Positions 34,611 through 46,769 of a DNA stretch of 64,000 nucleotides are shown here, one piece after another; position 1 is the stretch's first letter, and each line of letters begins with the position of its first letter. The translations under genes and the position numbers were made by a program. The stretch is from positions 5,330,001 through 5,394,000 of the forward strand of contig CAMAPF010000055.1 of NCBI GenBank assembly GCA_945859915.1, in the 5' to 3' direction. The notes beneath the pieces are model-generated. The model was not told the DNA's origin. It made no database searches and saw nothing but the letters and a program-made list of their open reading frames with translations. The DNA is from Cuscuta epithymum (Eukaryota; Streptophyta; Magnoliopsida; Solanales; Convolvulaceae).

Positions 34611-36055
34611 AAAAGGGCTCGTTTACTAATAGAGATATTTTTCTGTTTTCTTTTTTGTTTTCCGTTCTACAATTTTCTGCTTTAATTTTTCAGTTTTCTA
34701 TCTCCAATTTTTTGTTTTCATTTTTCATTTCTCAATTTTCAAATATGAAAACATATTCATCAAATTTTTTTCAACCGGTTCTGTGATTGAGCGGAAGACC
34801 GAAAGTACGGTCCCGATCTGAAACCAAACCTCGTATAGCTCAAGTAAGGTACCTGGTACTGGGTATAGGAAAGTTGGGACCGAAACCGGACGGTACCGAT
34901 CAGTCCCAATAGCTAGTTTGACTAATTTTTTCTCTTTTTCCTATTGGTTGGCAACGCAACGGCTCTTTTGAAACTCTTCACTTTGAAAAAAAATTAAAAA
35001 AATGGGGACTGAACTGCCGGGTCATTGACATGACTCGACAAGGATTGTTGGGTCATTGACCAAACTAGGTAGGGATTGTCGGGTCTTCGATCGGACATGA
35101 CAGTGACCATTGGGTGGTCAACCGGACCGGGACCACCTAGTCGTCGACCGGATTCCACAAAGACCGTCGTGTCATCGACTGGACAGGGACTGCCGAGTCA
35201 TCGACCGAATGGGACAGGGATCAATAATTCGTCGACCGAACCAGACAAGGACCACCAGCTCGTCGACCAGACCAGACAAGAAATGTCGGGTCATCGACCG
35301 AACGAGATAGGGACCGACGGGTCATTGACCAGATGGAACAGTAACCATTGGGTCTTCGACCGGACCGGTCAGGGGCCGTCAGGTCGCCGACCGAACTAGA
35401 CATGGACCATCGGGTCGTCAACAGGACCAGACATGGACTTTCGGGTCGTCAACTGGATTGGACAGGGACCACCTGGTCGTCAACCAGACCGGACAGGGAC
35501 TGCCAGATCGCCGACCGGACTAGACAGGGATCGTTGGGTCATCGACTGGACTGGATAGGGACCAATGGGTCATCGACCAACAGAACAGGGACCGCCTGGT
35601 CATTGATCGGACAGGGACCGTTGGGTTGTTGACCGGACCAAACAGAGATCGTCGGGTCGTTGACTGGACTGGACCACCGGGTCGTCAGCCAGATCAGACA
35701 CGGATTGTCGGGTCATTGACCAGACCAAAACTGAGACCGGAGTAGGACCGGGTCCATCATTAGGCGTAAGTATGTAAATTCATTGCAGCAACACTCTGAC
35801 ATCCATGTATTTCAAATTTGGAAAACTAGCAAAACTCACTTCTCCAATTCATAAAGAAAAACAGAGACATATCTAAATTTTTTTCGAAAATGATTTGGTA
35901 AATGCATTTCCCTGTTTTCATTTCTCTAGTTTTCAAGCAATGTTTTTTAGTAAACATGTTTTTTGTTTTTTTGCTTTTTCCAGTTTTTCCAATTTTCTGG
36001 AAAATATCTCTATTAGTAAAAAGTTTTCTTGAAAATATCTTTGTTAGTAAACAGT
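34611..36055. mobile_element. TIR element enclosing a minisatellite
   Basis: The left end 'gtttactaatagagatattt' (about 34620) is matched in inverse by 'aaaatatctctattagtaaa' (about 36001) and again by 'gaaaatatctttgttagtaa' (about 36034). Inside are T/C-rich arms and a large tandem array. No transposase. The superfamily is uncertain; GTTTACTAA ends occur in several TIR groups. Confidence 0.5.
35010..35735. repeat. 31-bp minisatellite array
   Basis: More than 20 tandem copies of a 31-bp unit of the form GGACCGTCGGGTCGTCGACC-GGACCGGACAG, with occasional 26-30 bp variants. Because 31 is not a multiple of three, ORFs crossing it (both strands) give repetitive peptides in changing frames and are not genes. 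Its GC content is far above that of the flanks. Confidence 0.95.
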
Positions 36056-36662
36056 TTTCTGGAAAAGTGGAAAACTAGAAAACTCGAAAAGTTTTACCCA
36101 TTTTGGAAACCTCATTTTGAAAACCTCTTCCAAAAACCTCTTTTCGAAAACACATTTTGGAAGCCTCTTTTCGAAACCTCAAATTGAAAATTTGGCATTT
36201 TGGATTTGAAACCCCGTTTCGCAAACCTACCCTCTTTGAAAAGCTTGTTTCGGAAACTCAAGCTTATTCAAACTTAGAACTTGTTTTGGCGATTACTTTT
36301 CACTCGGTAACCCAATTTTGAGCAATAAGTAATTTTCGAAAAGGGAAAACGGGTCTTACACATATTAGCGCTACGCTGTGAGCCTGTGATGAATCCCCTC
36401 GACCTCTAATTCTCTTAGCTTGACCAAGTTTTCTAACATATACGAAGTATTTTTGAAAAACCTTGTTCAATTGTCATTCGAGAACTAAGCTCTTTCCCTA
36501 ACCCAACACCAAAGTTGACTTAAAGTTTTAAAAGTCAAGTTCATATAAAGGTCAAACTTTGAGTTCATATTAAATGTCAAACCCGGGTCGACTCTCATAG
36601 TCAAATGAGGTCAAAACTGGTCAATGACTCACTCTAAGTTCCACAAATCTTGCAGAGAATTC
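36056..36662. other. Intergenic DNA with repeated TTTTCGAAA-type words
   Basis: At about 36095-36250 the phrase 'aaacctcttttcgaaa' and variants recur. Inverse-related 'tttcgaaaattttgagattt' lies at 34550, outside the other end of the TIR element. Confidence 0.5.
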
Positions 36663-37374
36663 TAGACCTGCACAAAAGCGGGTTCGGGCCGGGCTCGGGC
36701 CGGGCTTTTCATAAGTTTTCTGCCCATCGTGTGTGGGCGGGCTCGGCCCGGCCCGCAAAAACGGGCCTAACCCCATGTCCATACCCGCCCGTAAGAGCGG
36801 GCCGGGTAGTCCACCGGGCCGCCGGGCCCGGGAAGACTTTAAATTTTTCAAAATTATATAATTTATTTAATACTTTATAAATAATATTACAACATTTAAA
36901 AAATTGCTAATACGCTTATAATGTATATAGGCCTTTCATCACATACACAAAAAATATTTACACAAAAATAATAATGAGAAACTATATCTAAAATTTAAAA
37001 TTCATGCACAAAGTATTATCATTAAGTACAAAAATAGATATTATATTAGTTGGACTATTTGTTAAGAACTAAAAACTTAAATTTAAACATAATAAACTAT
37101 AAATATGCATACAGATAAATTAGTAAATATAAAAATATACATGTGTACATGTAAATAAATACATAAATTAGTATATATAAAAATATATATGTATATATAC
37201 TAAATGTAGCGGGCCGGGCTTATCGGCCCGAACGGGCCTACACCCTAACCCAAGCCCGCTCATATGTTGTTGCGGGCCGGGCACGGGCACGGGCCGGTGG
37301 GTAAATATATATGCCCAAGCCCGCTAATTTGTGCGGGCGGGCTGGGCGGGCCGGCCCGGTTTTGTACAGGTCTA
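36663..37374. mobile_element. hAT-like non-autonomous element with GGGCCGGGC ends
   Basis: Terminal inverted repeats TAGACCTGCACAAAA (left) and the inverse of TTTTGTACAGGTCTA (right), each followed by GGGCCGGGCTCGGG-type sequence, enclose about 400 bp of AT-rich DNA. No transposase. The flanking octamers do not match, so the target duplication is lost or the ends have recombined. Confidence 0.65.
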
Positions 37375-38457
37375 TGACACTAACACATCAACAATCCATA
37401 TACGACAACAAAAAATGGATGCCTACTCCTACTCATCATTGTCTCTGACCATTAATGCGCTAAAACTTCCTATGAGTTTGAGGTAAGTACTTCTAATTCA
37501 AATTTCACCGATCACTTACATCCTTTACATGATAAAAAATTTTCCTTGAGTAAAGAACATAAATCAATTAATGAATTAGAAGCACGATTAGCTAATAATG
37601 AAAATGTCCCGGGAAAACACTTAAGAGAGAAATCAAGCCTCATGATTCGTCTAACCAACACACAAGATGAAATCGCTATCATTAAGTCTAAGGTAGAAAA
37701 CTCAGAATCCAAAATATGTGTTTAACTAAACAACTGAGTGCCACCGAACTTAAATGTCGTAACATTGCCAGCTGTTTTAGACCTCTTCAAACGGAACGTG
37801 GGAGATTGTACTTAAAGATCAAAGAATTTGAGGATCTTCTTGCTAAATGAGGTCAAACTGATAAAACTATTTTTGTAAACCACTCTAAGGACAATACTTT
37901 CTACAATCCTAAGGATGGCATAAGATTCCACAATCCATGTAACCTAAAGAAAGTGACTTCCATTCAATGGTATGGCATTAACTTAATGCCATTAAGTACA
38001 TGCAGTTTTAGGTTTAATTTGACCAAACCGATGCCTTTTAAAGGAGCTTGAGAAATTAGTGACCTAGAACAAGAGTTCAGAGACAAAATCAAGGTCGGGG
38101 TCTCTTTTGGCTATTCATATATAATTGAGTTGATAATTATAAGATAAGGGAAACTCCTTTGTCTAGTTACTATTATTCAATTTATAATAGTCAAGCGAGT
38201 GAAACTGTGCCTATAGGGAAAGAATCATTTGTTTTAGAAAACCATGAAACTGAAAATATTTACATTTTAGAGATCATTGGCACAATTTTGGACTTACACA
38301 AATATTTGGAAACTAAAAATGATGTTTTCCGAACAAAAAAAGAAAAATTGTTGAATGAGTTTTTCTCTCAAAAATGCCCCAGTACAATCACAATTTCAAC
38401 ATCTTCTCTTGTCTTAAAGGCCAAATCTTCAAGGCCTCCCTCACTAAAGTTTGGATA
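37375..38457 (+). other. Degenerate coding-like segment, unrecognised
   Basis: About 37540-37725 reads KEHKSINELEARLANNENVP and continues as a charged, coiled-coil-like stretch to a stop. About 37725-37850 and 38159-38457 give further frames (for example IIGTILDLHKYLETKNDVF). The style resembles the gag end of copia polyproteins, but no zinc knuckle or other diagnostic motif is present. I cannot assign it. Confidence 0.25.
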
Positions 38458-39291
38458 AACTAGAAAAATAAAATAAAAGACAAATTACGTATCTTGATTT
38501 AATAGATTGTTAACGGATTTAACTAAATAAACAAGATTATGTGAAATGAATACAAATATATGGGACAACTAATGGAGTAGACTAAATAAAGTGGACCGAT
38601 GAACTTATTAGACAAGATTAATAAAGATGGAATCAATTAACGAATGTTGGTAAATAATTTGTACCGAGTAAATTTGTGGAAATGGGGTAAATTAATAAAC
38701 ATAGAATAAAGGATTGATTATGTAACTTAAATTAAAAACGTGATTATTTAAAGGCAGGTTTAGAAGACGTGAATTAAGAGCCTAGATTCTGAAGTTTTTC
38801 TGTCAACCAGAAATATATTTTTTCTCGTAATGTGATAAATGTTTCCTTAATTGACAAATGTGTGTGTGTTTATGCCTCATTATGAATTTATGTATTACTA
38901 CGTAGTATACATAAAGGTTACGTATATTATACTCTGAATTAAGGATATATGTTTTTGGACTTAACCCCTAATATGTTTTTGGAGCATACATACATACATA
39001 TGTGTGTATGTATGATGGACATATCTATTTAATAGATATTTTTTGAAAGACCTTAGTGACAATATGATTGTTACCAAAATGATTAATGTTTTTATAATGA
39101 TTATTAACATCTCAAAAGAAGCATGAGGCGTGGATTGTTAGGAGCTACTACTATTTTTGGTGAGAATTGATAAATTGATTATTGATTGGTAGACACCCCG
39201 TTATTTTTTAGAAGTTAAAAGTCCATTGGTGGCCGGTCTGCCTGAAGTAGTGAGTATGCATTACTAAGCTACATGGGATTTTTACCACTCA
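38458..39291. other. AT-rich intergenic DNA
   Basis: No feature recognised. Confidence 0.5.
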
Positions 39292-39420
39292 CACTACAAT
39301 TTTTAACTACGGAAATTAATGACGGGTAGAAAATCCCCTCATTAATGATACTTTTTGTGGATCTTTTGTGAGGGGAAAAATTCCCTAACTAAAAAGTATT
39401 TTAGTTATACTTTTAATATA
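39292..39420. mobile_element. CACTA-type terminus with subterminal repeats
   Basis: Starts CACTACAA, the terminal signature of CACTA (CMC/EnSpm) transposons, followed by 'attaatgacgggtagaaaat' and its inverse-related 'cctcattaatgata'. Similar 'ttaatgacggga' and 'tcccgtcattaa' motifs lie at 45718-45890 and could be the other subterminal region. No TTGTAGTG end was found there. Confidence 0.45.
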
Positions 39421-40013
39421 ACTAAAAAAATTCGTTGGCTCTCAGATTCTTCTTAGATTCGCCAGTTTTCTGATTCGCGGGTTCTCAGTCTTCTCCAGCT
39501 TGACGAGGGGATTTTCACTTGTCTTATGCATAAAATATGTTCTGAATTTGATTTAGGTTGTGAAATTAGTGCATTAATGGCTACAACTTCTGCAATTATT
39601 GACACTTCTCTTTAAATTTCTATTGGACTTTGGGAGTGTTTGCAATTGCTTAAAAAAAGCACTTCTCGGCTTTTGGCTTAAAAACACTTATTTACCAAAC
39701 ACTACAAATTTTTACTTTTCTCGGCTTTCGAGTCAAAAGTGTTTTTCCCCTTTTTATACACCAAAAGCACTTATTTTACCAAACACTACCAACTTTTAAT
39801 TTTCAAAATCACTTTTTTCTCAAACACTATTAACTTTTATTTAATCAATTTTTCCCGCTTTTTTAAGCATAAGCTGTTGCAAACACTCCCTTTGTATGTT
39901 ATGAGATTTATAAATTGACCAATTAGGATATTGAGATTGAAATTAGAATTGATTTACCCTCTCAAAATCTTATGAAGTTTATGTATGTTATTTTTATTCT
40001 TCTTTACTTTTAG

Positions 40014-40969
40014 TGTTGGGGGAAAACACGACCCCCGACCTCTTTCAGGATCACCAGCTCAAAGGACTCTTGTACATTCACCCACCCACTCGTAACACAA
40101 AGATTCAATCTAGGGAAAGTTCCCGAAATAGGACTAAAAAAGTTTGAAAATTCCAAAATAGGACTGTCATATTTTTATTCTCAAAATAGGACTAATTACT
40201 GCCAAATTTGGAAAATACTGCCATGTTTGAAGTCTGGTACTGCTAAAACATGACAGTAATTAGTCCTATTTTGGGAATAAAAACATGGAAGTCCTATTTT
40301 GGAATTTTCAAACTTTTTTAGTCCTATTTCGGGTAATATCTCTTCAATCTAACAATATCACTTTGTATTATACAATTGAAATGTACAAGAGATATTTTAC
40401 AAGTATACGGGTAGCTCACATCACTCTTTGTATATGAGACTACTTCACTCACACACACCTCTCTCAAGGAAGCACTCACTCACTCAAGAGCTCTCCTCAA
40501 GGCTCTCTCTCTCATGACTTGAGGAGGCTCTCTCTAGGCTCTCTCTCTAGGCTCTTACATGGCTCTCCCATAGGAATGAGGAGTCTCATCCCCATTTATA
40601 CAACTCTCCTCAAAACTTCTCTAGATCTTTCTAAACATCACTACATTTCTAGATTCTTCCAAGAACTATCCATAAGCTTCTCTAATCTTTTAGAAGGATC
40701 TAGAGAACTCCACATCGCTTGAGAATGTTCTAGAGGCTTCCACACACTTCCGCACGATTCTAGAGAATTCCACATTTCTCTAGAAAACTCCACAATGTTC
40801 TAGAATATTCTACACTCTTCCACACGCTTCTAGACAATTCCACGTCTCTCTAGAAAGCTCCGAAATATTATAGAACATTCAATATTTCTCTACACACATC
40901 TAGAGAATTCTAGACATCTCTGTAGTATTTTAGAATTCTAATTAGCTTCTCATTTGAGGGAACCCAACA
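40014..40969. mobile_element. Solo LTR, 956 bp, containing a MITE
   Basis: Starts TGTTGGGGG and ends AACCCAACA with a perfect 5-bp target-site duplication TTTAG (40009-40013, 40970-40974). About 240 bp of its length is the foldback MITE at 40113. The distal part (about 40430-40920) is built of diverged 'ctagagaattccaca / tctctaga' repeats. No internal domain is left. Confidence 0.9.
40113..40342. mobile_element. Mutator-like foldback MITE, copy 1
   Basis: A 230-bp near-palindrome whose arms carry 'gaaataggactaaaaaagtt' and 'tgaaaattccaaaatagg'. It is flanked by a perfect 9-bp duplication TTCAATCTA (40104-40112, 40343-40351). A 9-bp target duplication is the mark of Mutator-like transposition. 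Inserted into the solo LTR. Confidence 0.92.
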
Positions 40970-40974
40970 TTTAG

Positions 40975-41640
40975 CCCTTGGTGTGTTGGCCCTGGTGTGT
41001 TGGTTCAATTGCATCGAAATAGGCTGAACTATGGCAATGCTATTTTTACTCTTCTTTATTTTTCTTCAACGGCGGCTGGATATTTCCATTATGAAATTGC
41101 AGTATACATCCTTACTTGAGTATACTTTGTTCACATTGACAACTCTATGAAAGAACAACATGGAGACCCCATCATTTTTTCCAGGTGTTCAGGAATAACA
41201 CAAACTATTCAAAGATTTACCAGCAGTTCAGATGCATGAAAAGAGAAGTCTCTTGTAAGTTCCAGAAGCCCTCTATATGTTTCTTCTTCTACTTCCAAAA
41301 GCCTCTCAGGGAATACTTTAGCTAGTAGTAAGACTATAATAAGTTTGAAGCATGTGAAAAAAGCTCTTAGTTTTGCTATGAAGGTGGAACTTAATCCTGG
41401 CTGTATTACTTCTACTATGAAGGTCTGCCCTTGTACTTACTGCTTTCTTAACGGCCATCATCGCCTTAACGCATCATCGGGTGCATTTGGGTCTGGTTGT
41501 CTTTTTTACATATGTGCACTAATTTTCTCGGGATGGACTTGATTTCTGAAATTCTAAGGGTAGAGGTATGACTCTCGGTTTGTTGATATTTTTAAAAGCC
41601 TTTACTGTTCTAGGTTATAACTTCAATATTCCTTATTTGA
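40975..41640. other. Intergenic DNA
   Basis: No feature recognised. Confidence 0.45.
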
Positions 41641-41642
41641 TA

Positions 41643-41857
41643 CTTCCTCCGTCCCTCAATTAAGTTCCCGGTTTGACTTCATACATATTAAAAAAATAAA
41701 TTTGACTTTACTGTGGAGTGCACTGTTTTGCATTGTTCAAACACTGTTTGACACTGTTTGGACACTGTTTCGACACTGTTTGGCATTGTTTTGATGTACA
41801 TGATTTGCCAAATAAGGAAAGTGTTGAAGTGTGAACTTAATTGGGAGACGGAGGGAG
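41643..41857. mobile_element. Stowaway-like MITE
   Basis: Ends CTTCCTCCGTCCCTCAATTAAGTT and its inverse ending GACGGAGGGAG are flanked by TA on each side (41641-41642, 41858-41859). The interior has 'gacactgtttggcatt' repeats, as in the copy at 9917. Confidence 0.85.
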
Positions 41858-41859
41858 TA

Positions 41860-42755
41860 TATCATTATAATTTTACTTTGCCCTTCAAATCTGAAAGTGA
41901 GAAATGTCGATACTTGGTGATTTGAAGGCAAATGAAAACGTTAAAGTATGTGGTACATTAGTTGGAGGAGTTGAGGTGCTGGAGTTAAGATCATCTTTTT
42001 CATGATTATGCTTATTCTTTAGGAGTTTCGATTGCCCGCAAAATAAGTGGGGCAGTTTGTTTGATGTTAGTAATGTTATGTTAGAATATACAGAGTATGT
42101 TAGTAATGTTAGTACTATTACAGAAGAAATGTCTTAAAAGCAGCATTCTGAAATCATGAGGTGCTTTGAATGTTGAGGCTTAGCCCTGAAATTAACCTGA
42201 ATATTGAGGTTTAGCCTTGTTTGGAACCGACCCAGTTGTTGAGGTGCTTTAGCCCTTAGATTTATCAGTTGTTGAGCTGACCCAGTTATTGAGGTTTAAC
42301 ATTGTGTATATGCAAACAATCTTGAGTGCTTTCCCAAGGTTACCCAAGCTTACAAATGAGTGTCAAGAAACAAATTCAATATCATTTAATTGATGATTAT
42401 CATGCATATCATCTATTTTTCTCTAAGAATCATTATAATGTGAAACTAATTAAATATTTTTTGTTCATTTTGATCAGGTACCAAACTATATATTTTGGGT
42501 CAAAAAGCTGCAATGGAAGCAACTTATTATTGTCTGGGAGCTATAACATTTAATTTGGTAAACCCGTATTAACTACTGCGTAGTTAATTTATCTTACGGT
42601 TACTATTTTTCAATTTAGAAGATGGTATCTCTTCTCACTCTATTTATGCACTTTCAAGAAAGGTAGCTAAAAGAAAGGAGTGCTTGACAAGGATTTGAAG
42701 TTGCTTGTTACTTAAACGGTTGTGACTATAGTTTCAGCCTTTCAGGTATGAGATG
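41860..42755. other. Intergenic DNA
   Basis: A short passage (about 42160-42300) repeats 'tgttgaggtttagcc'-like phrases. No gene recognised. Confidence 0.4.
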
Positions 42756-44551
42756 TGTTAGGTCCCTCAGACTTTGATATAAGCTACAGTTGTAAGAAAT
42801 AGTTTTGATGATGTCACCCTTCTTTTTGGTTTAGACTTTTTGCTCAAAATTATCTGCTTATTGTGTAAATTGTAGTGTGCTCCAAAATTGGATAGAGTAT
42901 TCACCGTACCATTAACGAAAAGAAACAAAAGAATCATTTGAAAAGAAGCAGGTACTAAAAATACAATGTAAAGTGACAAGATTTAAAATGTACAATTTTA
43001 TGTCAAATTAAATATACTGGAAGTATAAAATGCAATAAGGTAAAATTCTACCTTACAAGGATATTCAAATCCAACTAGTATGTTTTTATTTGTTATAGAA
43101 TTATTCTTGTCACTAGTAAAATTGTGACCAATTTTACATGTACACTTTTTGTATCAAATAAATTGTACTGGAAATATAAAACGCAATAAGGTAATTTTCC
43201 TTTACCTTAAAAGGATATTTAAATCCTACCGGTACAAAATTATTTGATACAGAAAGACTAAAGTCACAAATTTACTAAGTCCACTATATATATAAAATCA
43301 CAAGACACTACACATGCAGATTGCATGAGAAGCCAAAACCTACAAGTAGGTGAATAGTGCATACAAGGCCTAAGGTATGAGTTTACATATCCCGCTTGCA
43401 AATTGATCCAATTGCATCTGAAGAAGATAATCTGCTTCAACACAAGAAGACGAAAGTACAACTCTTTCGACGACAAAGATTAAATCCTCTCAACCAACGG
43501 AGGAGATTAATCAACCGGAGATGCCTATAAATATAGGCACAAGCATGAGTTCATATTTAAGCTTTTAAGAGTCTTCTAAACAGAGAAATTATACCAAGCA
43601 TTCAAAGAGAAACCCAGCATTAAAGAAAGTGCTCATTTAAACTCGGCTCTCTGTTTAGACTCATGCTTCACTAAACTTCCCAGACAGAACACTCATCGCC
43701 ATACTCTGGAAGTTTAGTTATTAGTTGGAGGCTAGAAATTTTATTACTTTTGAGAATGTTGTAAACACTTAGAAGGACAATGTTATCTAGTCATAAGTGT
43801 GGTAGAATAGAACAGAGTACCTTTTGATCCCCACTGGATCAATTGAGAAAATCTAAGGATTGAGTAACTTGGAGTGGTGTGTACTCCTTGTGAAACACCT
43901 TCAGGTCTGAGCTAGTTGGATGATAACAGCCAGACGGGCACTAAGTGTATTGGGCTTAATACTTTAGTGGAAATCCATCTGAAAGAGGGTGGGACTGGAT
44001 GTAGGAGGATTACACCACCTCTGAACCAGGATATATTGTGTGTTGATTCATTTTCAGTCAACAAAGCACACACTAAATCACCTCTCTGTTAAGCTTACTG
44101 CTCGCTTATACTTTCGTCCAAAGACATCCCCTTTTCTCTAGAAGTCTTCTTCATCCTTCACTACGAACTCCTCTTCCAAACAGAAGCCTCTAGGCTATTA
44201 TCACCTTACAAATTCAACAGAAGCCCTTGAGAAGGATTCTGTTCGAAGGTCAACAGAAAACCTCAGAAAGGGCTCTGTCAAGAAGACATCAGAACACCAC
44301 ACCAAGGTATTCTGATTGAGATCTTCTGTCCAAATCATCTCTGTCACCAAAGCTCCTCTGTCTCTCAGACTTCTCCTTGTCCACTCACTAATAGAAGGTT
44401 GTTATATAGAGGTCAAGACTTCCGCTGCAATCCTTAATCTCTCAAAAGATTACTGATCATCATATCTATGAGGGAAATTCTTTAAAATTTGAAAAAGCTT
44501 TAAAAGTCTATTCACCCCCCTCTAGACTTTTACCTCTATCTGGGACCATCA
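42756..44551 (+). mobile_element. Possible solo LTR, about 1.8 kb
   Basis: Starts TGTTAGGTCCC and ends TGGGACCATCA, which are near-inverse tips; flanking pentamers AGATG and AAATG match at 4 of 5. A TATA-like 'cctataaatatagg' lies at 43524-43537, and a C-rich stretch 'ttcaccccccctctagactt' near 44511 resembles the 3' ends of long copia LTRs. A unit of about 125 bp ('ggaagtataaaatgcaataa') is repeated in tandem at about 43010-43250. The class is an inference. Confidence 0.5.
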
Positions 44552-44677
44552 AAATGTATCTGGATTCCTTGTTGTGATTAGTGTTATATATATAATGCAA
44601 GCCTTCCATATTGCATATATGTTGGGGTACAAGATCTTATAGTTTAGTTTCTTGGCTCACAGGTTGGGATAAAGAAA

Positions 44678-44908
44678 GGGAAAGTTCACGAAACAGGACT
44701 AAAACAGTTTGAAAATTCCAAAATAGGACTGTCATGTTTTTTATTTCCGAAATAGGAGTAATTACTGCCAAGTTTGGAAAACACTGTCATGTTTGAAGTC
44801 TGATACTGTCAGAACATGACAGTAATTAGTCCTATTTTGGGAATTAAAACATGTGAGTCCTATTTTGGAATTTTGAAACATTTTTAGTCCTATTTCGGGT
44901 AATATCCC
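44678..44908. mobile_element. Mutator-like foldback MITE, copy 2
   Basis: Same family as the copy at 40113, 231 bp, flanked by a perfect 9-bp duplication ATAAAGAAA (44669-44677, 44909-44917). Confidence 0.93.
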
Positions 44909-45276
44909 ATAAAGAAATATAGAAGTGGATATCTGCTCTTTGCATTTACTAAATCAAATGCTAAACCCCCTACAGCAAAGCAAGCATATTGAGCACACTT
45001 GTTTGTCTTGATCACGAGCAGGCTAACCAAGCAGCCAACCTATTTGTGCAAAATCTGAATAGTGACATAGTGGTGGATTATCTAAACATTTGAAGTAGCT
45101 CTCAAAAGACATAGAGCGTGCGGGCTATTTTAGTAGGTGCCCTGAAAAATTCTAAATAGTGTAGTCTTTAAAAAGATTGAGGAATCTTTAATGTATTTTT
45201 TTTATATGTATTTATGCTCTTCGGGTAAGGCCTCAAGTCCTCCCTCTTGTAAAGATCACGTTTCTTCTTAATAATA

Positions 45277-45515
45277 TGGAAAAGTTCTCGAAATAGGATT
45301 AAAAAAGTTTGAAAATTTCAAAATAGGAGTGTCATGTTTTTATTCCCAAAATAGGAGTAATTATTGTCAAGTTTGGAAAATACTGTCATGTTTGAAGTCT
45401 GGTACTGTCAAATTAAACCTTGACAGTAATTGGTCCTATTTTGGAAATTAAAACATGGAAGTCCTATTTTAGAATTTTAAAACTTTTTTAGTCCTATTTC
45501 GGGTAATATTCTCTC
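45277..45515. mobile_element. Mutator-like foldback MITE, copy 3
   Basis: Third copy of the family, 239 bp. Flanking 9-mers TTAATAATA and ATAATAATA match at 8 of 9; the AT-rich site makes the exact border uncertain. Confidence 0.85.
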
Positions 45516-45971
45516 ATAATAATAATAACTTGTATGTTTAGTTATATATAATAGAAAGTGTCAATTTTATCAATATCGTGTAAAGTGTCAATGTGTTAAA
45601 GTGTCTTGTAAAGTGTCAATTTTACACAATTTTTTATGTAAAGTGTCAATAATAAATTTGTGTAATAACGTGTAATAATGGGAAAATTTTTCATAAATTA
45701 GAAAGTAATTAGATGTATTAATGACGGGATTCCCCTTCACGAGTGGTCCTTTTTAATGAGGGTAAATGCACTCTCACCATTTACTCATCAATGATAGGAA
45801 CATATCCCGTCACTATATACTTTTAACCGCAAAAGCAGTAGTGACGGAGGGTGATAGTAGATATCCCGTCATTAAACATATTTTATGACACGATTGTATC
45901 TTTTAACTACATGTTACTCTCTCATTATAGACAAAGTTTCTCTCATATGATCATATGACTTGGAATCTCTC

Positions 45972-45972
<1 letters not shown>

Positions 45973-46009
<37 letters not shown>

Positions 46010-46028
46010 TATTATTATTATTATTATT
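45973..46028. repeat. (TAA)n/(ATT)n microsatellite
   Basis: A run of TAA triplets turns into ATT triplets, forming a perfect AT-triplet palindrome of about 55 bp. It is followed by an AT-only stretch and then, at 46136-46240, 'gatctgaatctttct' repeats. Confidence 0.95.
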
Positions 46029-46307
46029 ACAATAAGTTATAAACTTATAGTTATAATTATAATTATAGATATAATTATAATCACAACTATAATTACAATT
46101 ATAATTATAGGTATAACTATAATTATATTTAAAATCTAAATCTTTCTGATATGATGTGATCCGATTTGAATCTTTCTGATCTGATCCGAATCTTTCTGAT
46201 CTGAATCTTTCTGATCTGATTGAATTTTTCTGGTTTGATCTGCTCTAAATAAAATAAGAATAAGCAATAAGTAATAAGAATAATACAAACAGAACAACTT
46301 GTAAATA

Positions 46308-46555
46308 CTCCCTCCGTTTCGCAAACAAAGTCACACTTTCCTTTTTTGGATGTTTCAAAAACAAAGTCACACTTCCCTTATTTCCTTATTTGGTAAAGAA
46401 ATACTTCAAAACAATGCCAAACAGTGCCAAACAATGTCTAAACAGTGCCAAATAGTTTCTAAATAGTGCCAAACAGTGTTTTCTAAAGTAAAGTCAATTT
46501 ATTTCCTTAATCCTAGAGAAGTCAGACTGTGACTTTCTTTGTGAAACGGAGGGAG
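46308..46555. mobile_element. Stowaway-like MITE
   Basis: Ends CTCCCTCCGTTTCGCAAA and the inverse TTTGTGAAACGGAGGGAG, with TA on both sides (46306-46307, 46556-46557). The interior is of the 'aaacagtgccaaa' type. Lies about 215 bp beyond the GNAT stop codon. Confidence 0.9.
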
Positions 46556-46769
46556 TATGTTTTACTTTTCAAAGATACTAATTATTTAGTCTTATTAAAA
46601 GACTAAATTAATTAAAAGTCAAAATAAGAGGGAAAAGGTCATATTTTAAGCATAAAACTATAATAATCCTGATGAATTTTATTATTATTGTAATCCTGTT
46701 TATGGAATTATCATATGCCCATATGACTATGGCTTCCTGAATCACAACTTCATGAAAATTTTGAAAGCT

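Noticed and set aside
35076..35632. Repetitive ORFs rich in Arg/Asp/Pro on both strands
   Set aside because: They are translations of the 31-bp minisatellite. The period is not a multiple of three and the composition follows the DNA repeat.
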